From contig DANS01000036.1 in assembly GCA_002497345.1 (NCBI GenBank), forward strand, positions 20,768-82,096: 61,329 bases of DNA. The letters are read 5' to 3'. Both the position numbers and the translations under genes were made by a program. Source of the DNA: Thermoproteus sp. UBA157. GTDB taxonomy: Archaea; Thermoproteota; Thermoprotei; Thermoproteales; Thermoproteaceae. Below are positions 7,902 to 16,739 of this stretch, in pieces. Each line of letters starts with the position of its first letter. Position 1 is the first letter of the stretch. Under the pieces are notes generated by a model. The model was given only the letters and a program-made list of their open reading frames with translations, had not been told where the DNA came from and searched no databases.

Positions 7902-9172
7902 CAGAGCTCGCCTATGAACGCCTCGGGGTCGCTCCTGGGCGTTATCTCGCCCGCCAAGGGAGTTCTCAATACAGCCGGCACGTCCTCGCGCTTGAAGTTG
8001 GCGAGGGCCCACGACATCTTGACGTAGGCGACCTCGGGCAACATGTCCTCCAAGGGGACCACTCCCAACGACAAGAGCTCTCTGCCCCGCCTATAGACGT
8101 AGAGGTCCACGCGCCCGTAGATGGTCTGGCTCGTCATGGCCACCACGACGCCCGCATCCACGGCCCTTTTTACGGCGGGCAACAAGGCGTCCCTCACGTG
8201 GCCGAAGCCCGTGCCCTCCAGTACGACGCCCTGCACGCCCATGTCGACAATCGCGTCGAGAATTCGGGGGTCCATGCCGGGGAAGAACTTGACCAACGCG
8301 GCCCTATCGCTGAACTTAGCCGCGTAGGACAAGCCGCCTCTGGCCTTGAAGGAGTCGACGAGCATCCTCAGCGATTTGCTCTCCACGTCCACCTCGGCGA
8401 GAGGCCGCGCCCCTATGCTCCTGAAGGTGTCGCGCCTAGATGTGTGCATTTTCCTGACCCGCGTGCCTCTGTGGACGTAGATCTTCCCGTCGCTGGAGGC
8501 CCCGTGCATCGCCACGACGGATTCCGCGAAAGGCGCCGAGACGGCCGTTATCGAGGCGCCTAGGATGTTCTGGAAGGCGTCGCTGGAGGGCCTATCGCTG
8601 GATCTCTGGGAGCCCACGAACACTATGGGCCCCGGCGCCTCCTTGAAGGCGAAGGCCATAGCGGCCGAGCTGTAGTGCATCGTGTCCGTGCCGTGCATCA
8701 TTATCACGCCGATGGCCCCCCTTCTGAAGTGCTCGGCCGCCCTCTCGGCCATGGCGGTCCAGTCGGCGGGCGTCATGTCCTCGCTGAACTTCTCCGCGAG
8801 CACGTCCACGCGCACCGAGGCGATCTCGGATATCTCCGGGACCATTTCGAATAAAAGCGAGGGATCCGCCGACGGGTAGACGGCGCCCGTGGAGTACTCG
8901 ACGCGAGATAGTATGGTGCCCCCTGTGGCGATCACGGCGATCCACGGCTTGCCGGTGTCTATCTCGGCCGCCCTCGTCTCTATTTTTGTGCCGGCGACCT
9001 CGCCGATTTCCTCAACCCTCTTGACCTTGTTCCTAGAAATCCCGACGTTGTAGCCGTTTCGTAGCTTGACGACGTAAACATCCGGTGAAGTATACGCCGT
9101 GGGGGGCAACAAGATCCCCTCGACCACTTCGCCTGATTCCAGATATAGGCGAACTCTCTTGTAGACCTCCAC
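7901..9172 (-). CDS. gatD: glutamyl-tRNA(Gln) amidotransferase subunit D
   Basis: GatD is the asparaginase-like subunit of archaeal GatDE, releasing ammonia from glutamine to convert Glu-tRNA(Gln) to Gln-tRNA(Gln). The 423-residue protein has the N-terminal GatD-specific beta domain (residues 1-70), then the asparaginase core with VIATGGTILSR (first catalytic Thr) and MMHGTDTMHYSS (second catalytic Thr/Asp), and the GSQRSSDRPSSDA segment. The full length matches the family. GatE is not in this window. The HD phosphohydrolase follows with a one-base overlap. Confidence 0.92.
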   Translation of the reverse strand: MEVYKRVRLYLESGEVVEGILLPPTAYTSPDVYVVKLRNGYNVGISRNKVKRVEEIGEVAGTKIETRAAEIDTGKPWIAVIATGGTILSRVEYSTGAVYPSADPSLLFEMVPEISEIASVRVDVLAEKFSEDMTPADWTAMAERAAEHFRRGAIGVIMMHGTDTMHYSSAAMAFAFKEAPGPIVFVGSQRSSDRPSSDAFQNILGASITAVSAPFAESVVAMHGASSDGKIYVHRGTRVRKMHTSRRDTFRSIGARPLAEVDVESKSLRMLVDSFKARGGLSYAAKFSDRAALVKFFPGMDPRILDAIVDMGVQGVVLEGTGFGHVRDALLPAVKRAVDAGVVVAMTSQTIYGRVDLYVYRRGRELLSLGVVPLEDMLPEVAYVKMSWALANFKREDVPAVLRTPLAGEITPRSDPEAFIGEL

Positions 9173-9198
9173 GCCCCCACCGGGCCGCCTATATAAAA

Positions 9199-9816
9199 CT
9201 AACCGGCTATGCCTCTGACTACGTAGACGACCTTCCCGTTGGACACGACGGCCGTGATCGGCAGAACCTGTAGCAGCTGCGAGAGGGCTTGTTGCGCCGA
9301 GGTCGCCGTGATTGTTATATTGCCCCTCACGAGCACCTCATCTACCCACTGGAAAACCGCCGCGGCTTGCTGATCGCTGGGCATTATCAAGAACACCTTG
9401 TTCTTGTATTGGGACGCTACGGTGTAGTTGCCGTCGAAGAGCGAGTAGTAGACGTAGTTGGCGGCGTTAAAGGAGTAGGGCCCATAGAAGGGATCCAACA
9501 TGAGTATGTAGACGGGCCTCGTGGAGTTCAACAACGATTTGGGCAACGGAATGCCCGAGACCGCTATCACCACGATTGAGTTGTTATACATCGGGGGGGT
9601 CGAACCGCTCGGCGCGTATCCCCTCTGCGTGAGGACCCAGAGTTGGGAGTTCCTCAGCAGGGTGGACAAATCGGGCTCCGGCGATCTGCCGAAAAACGGA
9701 AGCCTGAAGCCCGAGGTGCCCAACACCCAACCCACCTCGGCGAATATGATGGCCGCTATGGCTATTGCAAACACCTTCCTGTCGCGCCTCCTCGGCCTTT
9801 CCCTTTTCTTAGCCAC
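9199..9816 (-). CDS. signal-anchored extracellular protein, unknown
   Basis: The 205-residue protein begins with a very basic stretch (MAKKRERPRRRDRK), then one hydrophobic helix (residues 15-33), then an outward domain with several N-x-S/T sites (NNS, NST, NYT, NIT). The C-terminal half (TSAQQALSQLLQVLPITAVVSNGKVVYVVRG) looks like a thioredoxin-type strand and helix end, but no CxxC is present. It is probably a membrane-anchored surface protein; the function is unknown. Confidence 0.6.
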   Translation of the reverse strand: MAKKRERPRRRDRKVFAIAIAAIIFAEVGWVLGTSGFRLPFFGRSPEPDLSTLLRNSQLWVLTQRGYAPSGSTPPMYNNSIVVIAVSGIPLPKSLLNSTRPVYILMLDPFYGPYSFNAANYVYYSLFDGNYTVASQYKNKVFLIMPSDQQAAAVFQWVDEVLVRGNITITATSAQQALSQLLQVLPITAVVSNGKVVYVVRGIAG

Positions 9817-9917
9817 GACCGCCCAAGTTCACCGACTATTAAACTTTTTGCTAAACGTCGACCAACGCCGAGGTGCTCGGAGGAGAAGCATAATTACTAA
9901 ATAGCATTTCTCCAGAC

Positions 9918-10832
9918 ATGAGGCGAGGAGCGGCAATTGCCCTGTCGGCTATCGCCTTAATGATATTAATCGCTGCGTTGGCGTTGCTCATGGAGGCCAA
10001 GAGGCCTAAGGCCGAAGTGTTGCTCATACCAAACGGCACGACGCTTGTTAAGGCCGTGTCGAGGTCGCCCAACGACATGATGGTCTCGTACTATATAGGA
10101 GATGGCTACGTCATGATAACGCCGTATCCCTGGAACATGAAGACTTGGAGCGGCGAGATCGTCGTGGAGTACAACGGCTCTGCGCTGAGGGCTGAGGTGG
10201 ACGCCGAGTACTCGCAGAAGTTCAACCCGTACGCGCCGGTCCTCGGCTACCCCAGCGCCCGCTACGGTTGCGATCCCCTCTTCGGGGCGTGCACATCCAC
10301 GAGGCAGCCCCTCCCGCTCCCCGTCCCAGCCCTAAACGCCGACGCGTTGATGACGCTTAAATACGCGGTGGAGCCCGGCAGTTGTAATGTGACCGACTTC
10401 TCGTACGACATATGGCTGACCAAGGGCCCTGGCCTGGGGCCCGGGGATCTGGAGCTCATGCTCTGGATGTATTACACAACGCCGTTGGCTCAAAGCGCGC
10501 CTGGCCCGTACTGGGCGCCGGCCGGCTCCTACAAAATGCCCGTTTACGTAAACGGAACGTCCGTGGATATGCCCGTGGAGGCCTTCCTACACGTGAGCTC
10601 CTCGGGCTGGTCCGTCTTGATTCTGGCCTTCAAGGAGCCCATACGGCGAGGCTCCGTGACCGTGAGCTTGAGGGACTTGATGGATATCGCCAAGAGGGCC
10701 TTGAACGGGACCTCTATAGACATCGGCGGGCTCAAGCTGACGTCGATAGACGTGGGGATGGAGTTCGATGGGCCGCCTAACGCCGAGCTGAAGTGCTCGT
10801 ATTACATATACGAGTGGTCCCTGGCGCGCTAG
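9918..10832 (+). CDS. signal-anchored extracellular protein with one likely disulfide loop
   Basis: The 304-residue protein has an N-terminal hydrophobic helix (residues 4-26) and a large beta-rich extracellular part with several sequons. Two cysteines enclose a short loop (YGCDPLFGACTS, near residue 115) and two more occur further on, suggesting disulfides. It is divergent from the preceding anchored protein and directly upstream of tatA, with 39 bases between. No family was recognised. Confidence 0.6.
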   Translation: MRRGAAIALSAIALMILIAALALLMEAKRPKAEVLLIPNGTTLVKAVSRSPNDMMVSYYIGDGYVMITPYPWNMKTWSGEIVVEYNGSALRAEVDAEYSQKFNPYAPVLGYPSARYGCDPLFGACTSTRQPLPLPVPALNADALMTLKYAVEPGSCNVTDFSYDIWLTKGPGLGPGDLELMLWMYYTTPLAQSAPGPYWAPAGSYKMPVYVNGTSVDMPVEAFLHVSSSGWSVLILAFKEPIRRGSVTVSLRDLMDIAKRALNGTSIDIGGLKLTSIDVGMEFDGPPNAELKCSYYIYEWSLAR

Positions 10833-10871
10833 CGCCAGAAAAGCTTTTATTCGAATCGCCACTCTTACTCC

Positions 10872-11165
10872 ATGTTGCTGTTTATAACGGGGCAGGATTG
10901 GCTCATAGTACTTATAGCGGTTATCATATTGCTCATTTGGGGGCCCACGAAGTTGCCGGCGCTGGCCAGAGGCTTGGGCCAAGCGTTGCACGAGTTCAGA
11001 AGGGCCTCACAAGGCCTCGTCACCTCCGAAGACGAGGACTACAGGAAGCTGGTGGAGGTGGCCAAGAGCTTGGGCATAAGCACCGAGGGCAAGACCAAGG
11101 AGCAGTTGCTGGAGGAGGTGAGCCAGAAGGTGAAGGAGATGAACAAGAAGATAACGCTAGGCTGA
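10872..11165 (+). CDS. TatA/TatB-like twin-arginine translocase subunit
   Basis: The 97-residue protein has the TatA layout: a short outside N-terminus, one membrane helix (DWLIVLIAVIILLIWG), the hinge GPTKLPALARGLGQALHEFRRA that forms the amphipathic helix, and a charged cytoplasmic tail with a coiled helix (LLEEVSQKVKEMNKK). It would form the pore part of the Tat export system for folded proteins. A TATA element (cttttattc) lies about 20 bases before the ATG. It converges on the MobA-like gene with a 9-base overlap. No tatC is in the window. Confidence 0.88.
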   Translation: MLLFITGQDWLIVLIAVIILLIWGPTKLPALARGLGQALHEFRRASQGLVTSEDEDYRKLVEVAKSLGISTEGKTKEQLLEEVSQKVKEMNKKITLG

Positions 11166-11954
11166 TTTCCTTATACCCAGCGCTTCCTTGAGGGCTTTGG
11201 CGGCCGCCGCGAGTTTTTTGTTCTCCTCGGCCAAGTCGTCGAGCACGTGGGCTGCCATTGAGAGCAAGCCGGCCTCCATGTAAGTCCTCAGCTCTTGCCA
11301 CAAGGCGTCTCTGGAGCCCGTATCCATGTAGCGGGCCAGCGGCGGGTCCCATTCCAGCACCAAGTCGTCCGTGAAGGCGTCGCCGGCGGCCTCGGCCCGC
11401 GGCTCCAGATCCTCCCGGAAGTTCACGTTGTGGAGCTCCTTGGGGGATATGCCGTGTTTCGCAACGCTGATGTAGGAAACCGCGTCCGACAGCCTGAAGA
11501 CGTCGTCGAGTCGGCCGCGCCTTTTGAGCAAGCGATCGGCCATGCGCCTCACGACGCGGGGATCCGCCTTGAAGATGTGCGACTCCACGAGCCCGTTGGG
11601 GAGGACGAACACGGCGGTGCCCTTGGCCTTGATCAACTCGGCGAATGCCCTCTCGGTGATATACGGCACATCGCACGGCGCGAAGATCAACGCGTCATCC
11701 AGCTTGAAAGCAGCCGAGACGACAGCGGCGATGGGGCCGGAGAACCTCGGGTCGTCCTCTATGGCGGGGTAGCCCGGGACCTCGTTCTTGCCGGGGGCCA
11801 CTAATATCTTGTCCACGAGGCCTTTGGCCGCCTCCGCGACCGCCTCGATCATGGGCTTCCCGCCCACTGGGTACAAACATTTGTTGACCCAAGGCTCCCC
11901 AGGCCTCTGGAACCTCCTGGAGGCGCCGCCCGCGAAGATCACCAAGGTGGTCAT
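11157..11954 (-). CDS. MobA-like nucleotidyltransferase
   Basis: The 265-residue protein has the NTP-transferase Rossmann core: VIFAGGASRRF at the N-terminus (nucleotide loop), NKCLYPVGGKPMIE (catalytic Lys), and FAPCDVPYIT near residue 95 (metal-binding Asp). This fits the molybdenum cofactor guanylyltransferase/CofC-like group (COG0746/COG2068). The last 35 residues (LDDLAEENKKLAAAAKALKEAL) form an extra charged helix. It is the last gene of a four-gene operon and overlaps the FAD oxidoreductase by four bases. The exact nucleotide substrate is not settled. Confidence 0.75.
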   Translation of the reverse strand: MTTLVIFAGGASRRFQRPGEPWVNKCLYPVGGKPMIEAVAEAAKGLVDKILVAPGKNEVPGYPAIEDDPRFSGPIAAVVSAAFKLDDALIFAPCDVPYITERAFAELIKAKGTAVFVLPNGLVESHIFKADPRVVRRMADRLLKRRGRLDDVFRLSDAVSYISVAKHGISPKELHNVNFREDLEPRAEAAGDAFTDDLVLEWDPPLARYMDTGSRDALWQELRTYMEAGLLSMAAHVLDDLAEENKKLAAAAKALKEALGIRKSA

Positions 11955-13222
11955 AGATCCCTCAACGCCAGCTCAGCGGCGTTTAAGCCCGGCGCTCCGT
12001 TTATCTGGCCCCCCGGCCAGGTGCCCGCCCCGCCCAAGTAGAGGCCCTTAATCGGAGTTCTGTGCCCCCAGCCGCAGACTGGCCTGCAGAGCAGGAACTC
12101 GCGCGTCAAGGGCAAATGGTTCACGTAGGCGCCCCTCGCGTTGAACACGCGCTGGTAGTCGGCGGGCGTCCACACCTCGAACGCCCTCGCCTTCCCCACG
12201 TTTTCGACGTATGTCTCCAAGAGGTGGAGGTCGAGGTCCCCCACGGCCGACACCACGTTGCCTTCGATGACCATCTCGCCGAATGGTAGTTGAAATATGG
12301 AGTCCTTGTAAGGTGCCAGCCCGGCCCTCAGCTTGACGGGCTCGGTGAGGACCAAGTTGAGCCTATAGGGGCCGGCAGTCGGGATCCCCTCGAGCCTACG
12401 CCTCACCTCGTCGTCCACCCCCTCGACTAGATCGAGGAGCGTGTGCACCGGGCTGGCCGTCGAGACGACGATCTTTGCCTCGACAATTTTGCCCGAGTCC
12501 AGCTCGACGCCCTTGACGACCCCCCGCTCGGCCACTATCCTCTTGACCGAGACCCCCAGCTTCACGTCCACGCCTAAGCTCAACGCCCTCCAGTAGAGGG
12601 CCTTCGCCAAGGCTTGTATCCCCCTCTCGCCCCTCCACACGGGCCGGCCCCATCCCTCAGGCGGGTTGAAATAGGCCAAGACGTAGGCCGGTTCGTCCCA
12701 GAGGTGCTCGTAGAGGAACATGGGCCAGAACTCGCGCGGGAGGTATTGCGACATCAAGTCCCTGGCGGTCCTCCCGAACAGCTCCCGGGCTTCCGGGTCG
12801 TCGGCCAGCTTCTCCTCGGTGGGCGGCTCGCCGAAGAAATACCTTCGCGCGGCCTTGTTGAGCGATATCAGCTTGTCCCAGAAGGCGGCTATCTCGTCGC
12901 CGAGGCCCCACTCCTTGAACTCCTCAACCCTTTTGGCGGGATCTCGCCACCACTTGACGTATTGTCCGTCCAGCTCATACACGGCTATGGGATCCGGCAC
13001 CTCGACCTCCACGTCTAGGCCTATCCGCGTCAAGACCTCGCGCGGCATCACGCCGACTGCGTAGGCCCCCACGCCGACCTCCGCCCCGCCCAGCGCGTGG
13101 TAGCCGGCCATGCCGCCGGGCCATAAGACCTTGTCGAACACGGCCACGCTGAGCCCGGCCTCGGCGAGCCTTATGGCCGCAATGAGCCCGTTGTGGCCAG
13201 CCCCGATTACGACCGCGTCCAC
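11951..13222 (-). CDS. FAD-dependent oxidoreductase, phytoene desaturase/PYROXD2-like
   Basis: The 423-residue protein opens with an FAD-binding GxGxxG-type motif (VVIGAGHNGLIAAIRLAEAG) and ends with the second FAD motif LYLGGAGTWPGGQINGAPGL, the signature pair of the phytoene-desaturase-related flavoprotein family (COG1233). The middle (residues 60-230) is the substrate domain. Members act on polyprenoids or other hydrophobic substrates; here the substrate is unknown. It lies between the LysE-like exporter, which ends one base before it, and the MobA-like gene, which it overlaps by four bases. Confidence 0.8.
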   Translation of the reverse strand: MDAVVIGAGHNGLIAAIRLAEAGLSVAVFDKVLWPGGMAGYHALGGAEVGVGAYAVGVMPREVLTRIGLDVEVEVPDPIAVYELDGQYVKWWRDPAKRVEEFKEWGLGDEIAAFWDKLISLNKAARRYFFGEPPTEEKLADDPEARELFGRTARDLMSQYLPREFWPMFLYEHLWDEPAYVLAYFNPPEGWGRPVWRGERGIQALAKALYWRALSLGVDVKLGVSVKRIVAERGVVKGVELDSGKIVEAKIVVSTASPVHTLLDLVEGVDDEVRRRLEGIPTAGPYRLNLVLTEPVKLRAGLAPYKDSIFQLPFGEMVIEGNVVSAVGDLDLHLLETYVENVGKARAFEVWTPADYQRVFNARGAYVNHLPLTREFLLCRPVCGWGHRTPIKGLYLGGAGTWPGGQINGAPGLNAAELALRDL

Positions 13223-13840
13223 TTAGGGTTTGACGAGGAGATTAATACCTTGATACACGAAGTAGGCGCCGAAGGCGATTAGGGTGGCGGCCGAGAAGAC
13301 CTTTATGGCCATCCACGTGGCTCCTCTGTTGAGCCTCCAGCCGGCCCTCACAGCGGCGGGGAAGGACACGATCCACGTCGCGATCGCCGCAAAGAGGCCG
13401 AGCGCCCAATAGATCCCGAAGGAGCTTATGGAGCTTAGGCCCACCGTCAGCCACCAGCCCAGCTGGTAGGGGTTGACTAGGCCGAGGGAAAGCCCCAGGA
13501 GGTACCCCTTCAGCGCTTTGTCCGACGCCTTGTCGGCAACGCCTTCCGGCGGGCGAGACGCCGCGATTCTATACGCTATATACAGAAGGAAGAACGATCC
13601 GGCGAAGTATATAATTGCGGTGTATCTGGAACTAACCGCGGCCAACACCTCCTGATAGAGGAATAGAGTGATGAGCATGAATACGAAGTCGGCCGTCATG
13701 GCGCCGGCGCCTACGGCCGTCCCGTGTCTGAGCCCCTTCAAGGCCCAAGCCGCTATCAGCGCGTTCATGGGGCCGGGCGGGATGGCTAGGCTGTAGCCGA
13801 GGAGCAGCCCAGCGGCCAGCTGGGCGACGGCTTGGCTCAT
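13223..13840 (-). CDS. LysE/RhtB family amino acid exporter
   Basis: This 205-residue membrane protein has six predicted helices and the family motif near the N-terminus, YSLAIPPGPMNALIAAWAL. Further family features are GLSLGLVNPYQLGWWLTVG after the central loop. LysE/RhtB members export amino acids or small metabolites through the cytoplasmic membrane. It overlaps the phosphoesterase gene by four bases and abuts the FAD oxidoreductase, so it is inside an operon. The cargo is unknown. Confidence 0.82.
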   Translation of the reverse strand: MSQAVAQLAAGLLLGYSLAIPPGPMNALIAAWALKGLRHGTAVGAGAMTADFVFMLITLFLYQEVLAAVSSRYTAIIYFAGSFFLLYIAYRIAASRPPEGVADKASDKALKGYLLGLSLGLVNPYQLGWWLTVGLSSISSFGIYWALGLFAAIATWIVSFPAAVRAGWRLNRGATWMAIKVFSAATLIAFGAYFVYQGINLLVKP

Positions 13841-14340
13841 AACTCGACCACCTCGGCCTCCAGCCTAGCCGCGTCTAGGATCGCCGCCGTCCTCCTCCCT
13901 GTTAGATACCCGCAGAGCTCCCCCGGGTTCAGCACGAGCGTCTTCCCCTCGCGCCGAACGTCCACTCTGTGCGTGTGGCCGTACACGACCACGTCGAACA
14001 TCCCCGACTTGATCATGGCCTCGGTCAATATATCGGAGGTGCCGTGGTATATGCCGATCCTCCTCCCGTCGACCTCGACCGATCCGGCGTAGCCCAGGAT
14101 CTCCACGCCGAATTGCGAGGCGACCTTCTGGAAATAGAGCAGTTCCCCCTCGTTGTTGCCCCACACGCCCACCACCCTCACGCCGTCGCCCAAGGCCTCC
14201 CTCAAGGCCTTCGCGCTGAAGGGGGCCACCCAATCGCCGGCGTGTATTACTAAGCCAACTCCTCTATCTCTGAACAGCTTGGCCGCGCGCCGTATTGCGT
14301 CCAGGTTGTCGTGGCTGTCCGAGATCACCCCGATTAGCAT
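13837..14340 (-). CDS. MJ0936/YfcE-like metallophosphoesterase
   Basis: The 167-residue protein has the calcineurin-like metal ligands in order: GVISDSHDNLDA (D-x-H), VIHAGDWV (GD), GVWGNNE (GNNE replacing GNHD), and IYHGT plus YGHTH near the end. Length and motifs match the MJ0936/YfcE family of phosphodiesterases, whose natural substrates are uncertain. It is the first gene of the operon leading to LysE, the flavoprotein and the MobA-like protein; a promoter-like tatataag is about 20 bases upstream. Confidence 0.88.
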   Translation of the reverse strand: MLIGVISDSHDNLDAIRRAAKLFRDRGVGLVIHAGDWVAPFSAKALREALGDGVRVVGVWGNNEGELLYFQKVASQFGVEILGYAGSVEVDGRRIGIYHGTSDILTEAMIKSGMFDVVVYGHTHRVDVRREGKTLVLNPGELCGYLTGRRTAAILDAARLEAEVVEL

Positions 14341-14448
14341 TACTCCTCAAGGGGGACAGTATATAAGAAGTATGCGCCGCTTTCGCGATAGCAGGCGGCG
14401 GCTGCGTGCGCCCGATAGCTGATTTTTTATAGAGGCCCTCTACGGGCC

Positions 14449-15909
14449 ATGGAGTCGAAGGTCGCCGAGTGGCGCAAGCTGATACAGAGCCTCCGGAGCG
14501 CGGGCATCGAGCCCTTCCCCCACAGCTTTAAGGTGACCCACACAGTGAGGGCTCTCAACGAGCTGAGGAGGCAAGCGCTGCTCGATCCGTGGGTCGGAGC
14601 CGCCGTGATCACCGCGGGTAGGGCCACCGACATACGCAGACACCCCAACGTGGTGTTCATCGACATATACGAAGACGGGGCGCGGTTCCAGATCATGGTG
14701 GACCCCAAGGAGCCTATGCTGGAGTACATCTGGAGGGGGGACTACGTGGGGGTCTCCGGCGTCTTGGTCAAGACGCAGAGGGGCGACTACGCAGTGAGGG
14801 CCGAGAAATTGTACTTACTCGCCAAGGCGGTTCAGCCGTTGCCGGAGTGGGGCAAAGTGGACAGGGAATCGCCCTTCTACATGCGGCACCGCGCCGTGTC
14901 CATGATATTGGACATACAGCTACGCTGGAGGATCTACGCCAGGGCCCGGCTGATACAAGCCTTCCGGGAGGCCTTCTGGAAGCGCGGCTTCGTCGAGATA
15001 CCCACGCCGGTTCTCCAGCCCATATACGGCGGAGCCGCCGCGAGGCCCTTCACGACGCATGTGTGGGCCATCGACGAGGATTGGTACCTCCGCATCTCGC
15101 CTGAGCTCTACCTCAAGCGCTATATAATCGCCGGGTTCCCCAAGGTCTTCGAGATAGGGCCTCAGTTCCGAAACGAGGATATAGATGCCTTGCACAACCC
15201 GGAGTTCTGGTCCCTCGAGGCGTATCAAGCCTACGCCGACTACGAGGACATGATGAAGCTCATGGAGGAGACCACGTACGAGGCGCTCCAAGCCGCCATC
15301 GGGACGGCCGTGGTGAAATACGGCGATACGACCATAAACTTCGCCCCGCCCTGGAAGAGGATAACCCTACACGACGCCTTGCGGGAATTCGGCGGAGTCG
15401 ACCCCGACAAGCTCACCGATGACGAGATCAAGGACAAGCTCAGAGGCCTCCAAGTCCCGCTCAAGACCTATAACAGGGGCATCGCCCTCGTGAAGCTCTT
15501 CGAGAAGCTGGTCGAGAAGAGGCTGGTGGAGCCCACTTTCGTCTACGACTACCCCGAGGAGTCCACGCCGTTGTGCAAGCCCCATAGGCGGAAGCCCGGC
15601 CTCGTGGAGCGCTTCGAGGCGTTCGCGGGAGGCCACGAGCTCGCCAACGCCTACACAGAGCTCAACGACCCCGTGAAGCAGTACGAGTTCTTCAAGAGGG
15701 AGGAGGAGCTCTTCCCCAAGGAGGAGGCCCACCCGCTCGACTACGACTTCGTGGAGGACCTCTCCTTCGGCATGCCGCCGACGGGGGGCATAGGGATCGG
15801 TATCGATCGCTTGGCCATGATAGCCACGGGCGCGGAGTCGATAAAAGACGTGATCGCGTTCCCGATCGTATCGCGCCGCGAGGAACGCGGCGTCGAGGGC
15901 AGCGCTTGA
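14449..15909 (+). CDS. lysS: lysyl-tRNA synthetase, class II
   Basis: The enzyme charges tRNA-Lys. The 486-residue protein has an N-terminal OB-fold anticodon domain (residues 50-130), then class II motif 1 (AFWKRGFVEIPTPVLQP), motif 2 (FEIGPQFRNEDIDALHNPEF) and motif 3 (GGIGIGIDRLAMI). AGGHELANAYTELNDP is also typical of LysRS. Some archaea use the unrelated class I enzyme instead, so a class II enzyme is consistent with Crenarchaeota. The TATA (ttttttatag) lies about 22 bases before the ATG. Downstream is a long region of decayed sequence. Confidence 0.92.
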   Translation: MESKVAEWRKLIQSLRSAGIEPFPHSFKVTHTVRALNELRRQALLDPWVGAAVITAGRATDIRRHPNVVFIDIYEDGARFQIMVDPKEPMLEYIWRGDYVGVSGVLVKTQRGDYAVRAEKLYLLAKAVQPLPEWGKVDRESPFYMRHRAVSMILDIQLRWRIYARARLIQAFREAFWKRGFVEIPTPVLQPIYGGAAARPFTTHVWAIDEDWYLRISPELYLKRYIIAGFPKVFEIGPQFRNEDIDALHNPEFWSLEAYQAYADYEDMMKLMEETTYEALQAAIGTAVVKYGDTTINFAPPWKRITLHDALREFGGVDPDKLTDDEIKDKLRGLQVPLKTYNRGIALVKLFEKLVEKRLVEPTFVYDYPEESTPLCKPHRRKPGLVERFEAFAGGHELANAYTELNDPVKQYEFFKREEELFPKEEAHPLDYDFVEDLSFGMPPTGGIGIGIDRLAMIATGAESIKDVIAFPIVSRREERGVEGSA

Positions 15910-16128
15910 CCCGTCGGCGTTTACCCGCCTCGGCGTATCCGCAACATCCAGCCGACGCCTTCGTGCTTTGTTGAGACGCCTCTAAACTGCCCTCTCCCCT
16001 GAGTTGTCTTTCGTCAGCGCCGTTATCGCCGACGACTTCCTCTCTCTTTTGCGGATTTGTTCCCAGCGGGCGCGCCATAACTCCTACGGACAACCTCCTT
16101 GCTGTTACGCCTCTTGGGCACGGAAGCA

Positions 16129-16340
16129 CTACAGAGCATCCCCGAAGACTCTGGGCGCCGCGATAGCCCCGGCCAGAACCCTTCCTGGATCCGAACCCGG
16201 CGGCCCTTGCCAGTTCCGCGGCTCCTCTAAGGCCTTGGCCAGCTCCTCCAGATGCCGGCAACGTCTATCGCCTCTTTCCAACTCGCCCGAGCGGCCCAAA
16301 TACGCGCCTCACGGGCCGCCTCTTCGGCGTTTAGCTTGCT
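16129..16340 (-). pseudogene. frameshifted helical protein remnant
   Basis: Reading the minus strand from 16340, one frame gives LNAEEAAREARIWAARASWK and on to a stop at 16227-16229. A second frame, starting about 16254, gives LEELAKALEEPRNWQGPPGS and ends at a stop at 16129-16131. Joined by one frame change near 16250 they make a smooth, alanine- and glutamate-rich helical protein piece. Neither has a start codon of its own. I cannot name the family; PaREP1-like or toxin-antitoxin proteins have similar composition. Confidence 0.4.
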
Positions 16341-16493
16341 CCGGCTGGTTCACGGATACAGCCCGACGCCCATGGGGGCTCGCTACCTATGCCGACAAGC
16401 CACGAGTCAGCGGTTCTCCGATATGGCGAGTTCCCGCAAAGCGATAAACTGCGCCGCCCAACGCCTTCGTTCTTCAACGTCCCGCGTGCGCTA

Positions 16494-16694
16494 TTAGGCG
16501 CTCCTGGGCGTGGTAAACATGAGTGCGGTCGTGACAGCCGCCAAGGCCCTCTCCAGCTTGTCAGGATGAGGCCATAGGAGTGTGGTAATATCCAGAGCCA
16601 ACACACAGACGCCGCGTGTAGCCAGTCCAAGGGGACGCCTTAACGGCCGGAAGAGTTCTCTCAACAAGCGCCGTAGTGAGCGAGCTCGAGGGGT
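16494..16694 (-). pseudogene. orphan C-terminal fragment
   Basis: A minus-strand frame opens after a stop at 16695-16697 and runs 66 codons to a stop at 16494-16496. Its last part reads VLALDITTLLWPHPDKLERA and then ALAAVTTALMFTTPRSA, which looks like the end of a real protein. There is no ATG or GTG with a promoter; the first half is arginine-rich. It is likely part of the same decayed region. Family unknown. Confidence 0.3.
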
Positions 16695-16739
16695 TCACGC
16701 CGACGGCATTATATTTAAATATATACTCTAAACTATTAA

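Larger units (their letters stand above)
15910..16739. other. 830-base region of decayed coding sequence
   Basis: No intact gene is visible between lysS and the phospholipase-D-like gene. On the minus strand several protein-like stretches appear in different frames, listed as separate pseudogene entries. No rRNA, tRNA or CRISPR repeat was seen. The last 55 bases are AT-rich (ttatatttaaatatata near 16707-16725) and are the promoter of the next plus-strand gene. Confidence 0.5.

Noticed and set aside
15910..16500. IS200/IS605 TnpB remnant
   Set aside because: Some short peptide stretches looked similar to transposase C-termini, but no zinc-ribbon cysteines or catalytic motif could be found, so the assignment is not supported.
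15910..16739. SRP RNA or RNase P RNA in the long gene-free region
   Set aside because: A ggaagg stretch occurs on the minus strand, but no helix 8 context or RNase P conserved core is present; protein-like frames explain the sequence better.
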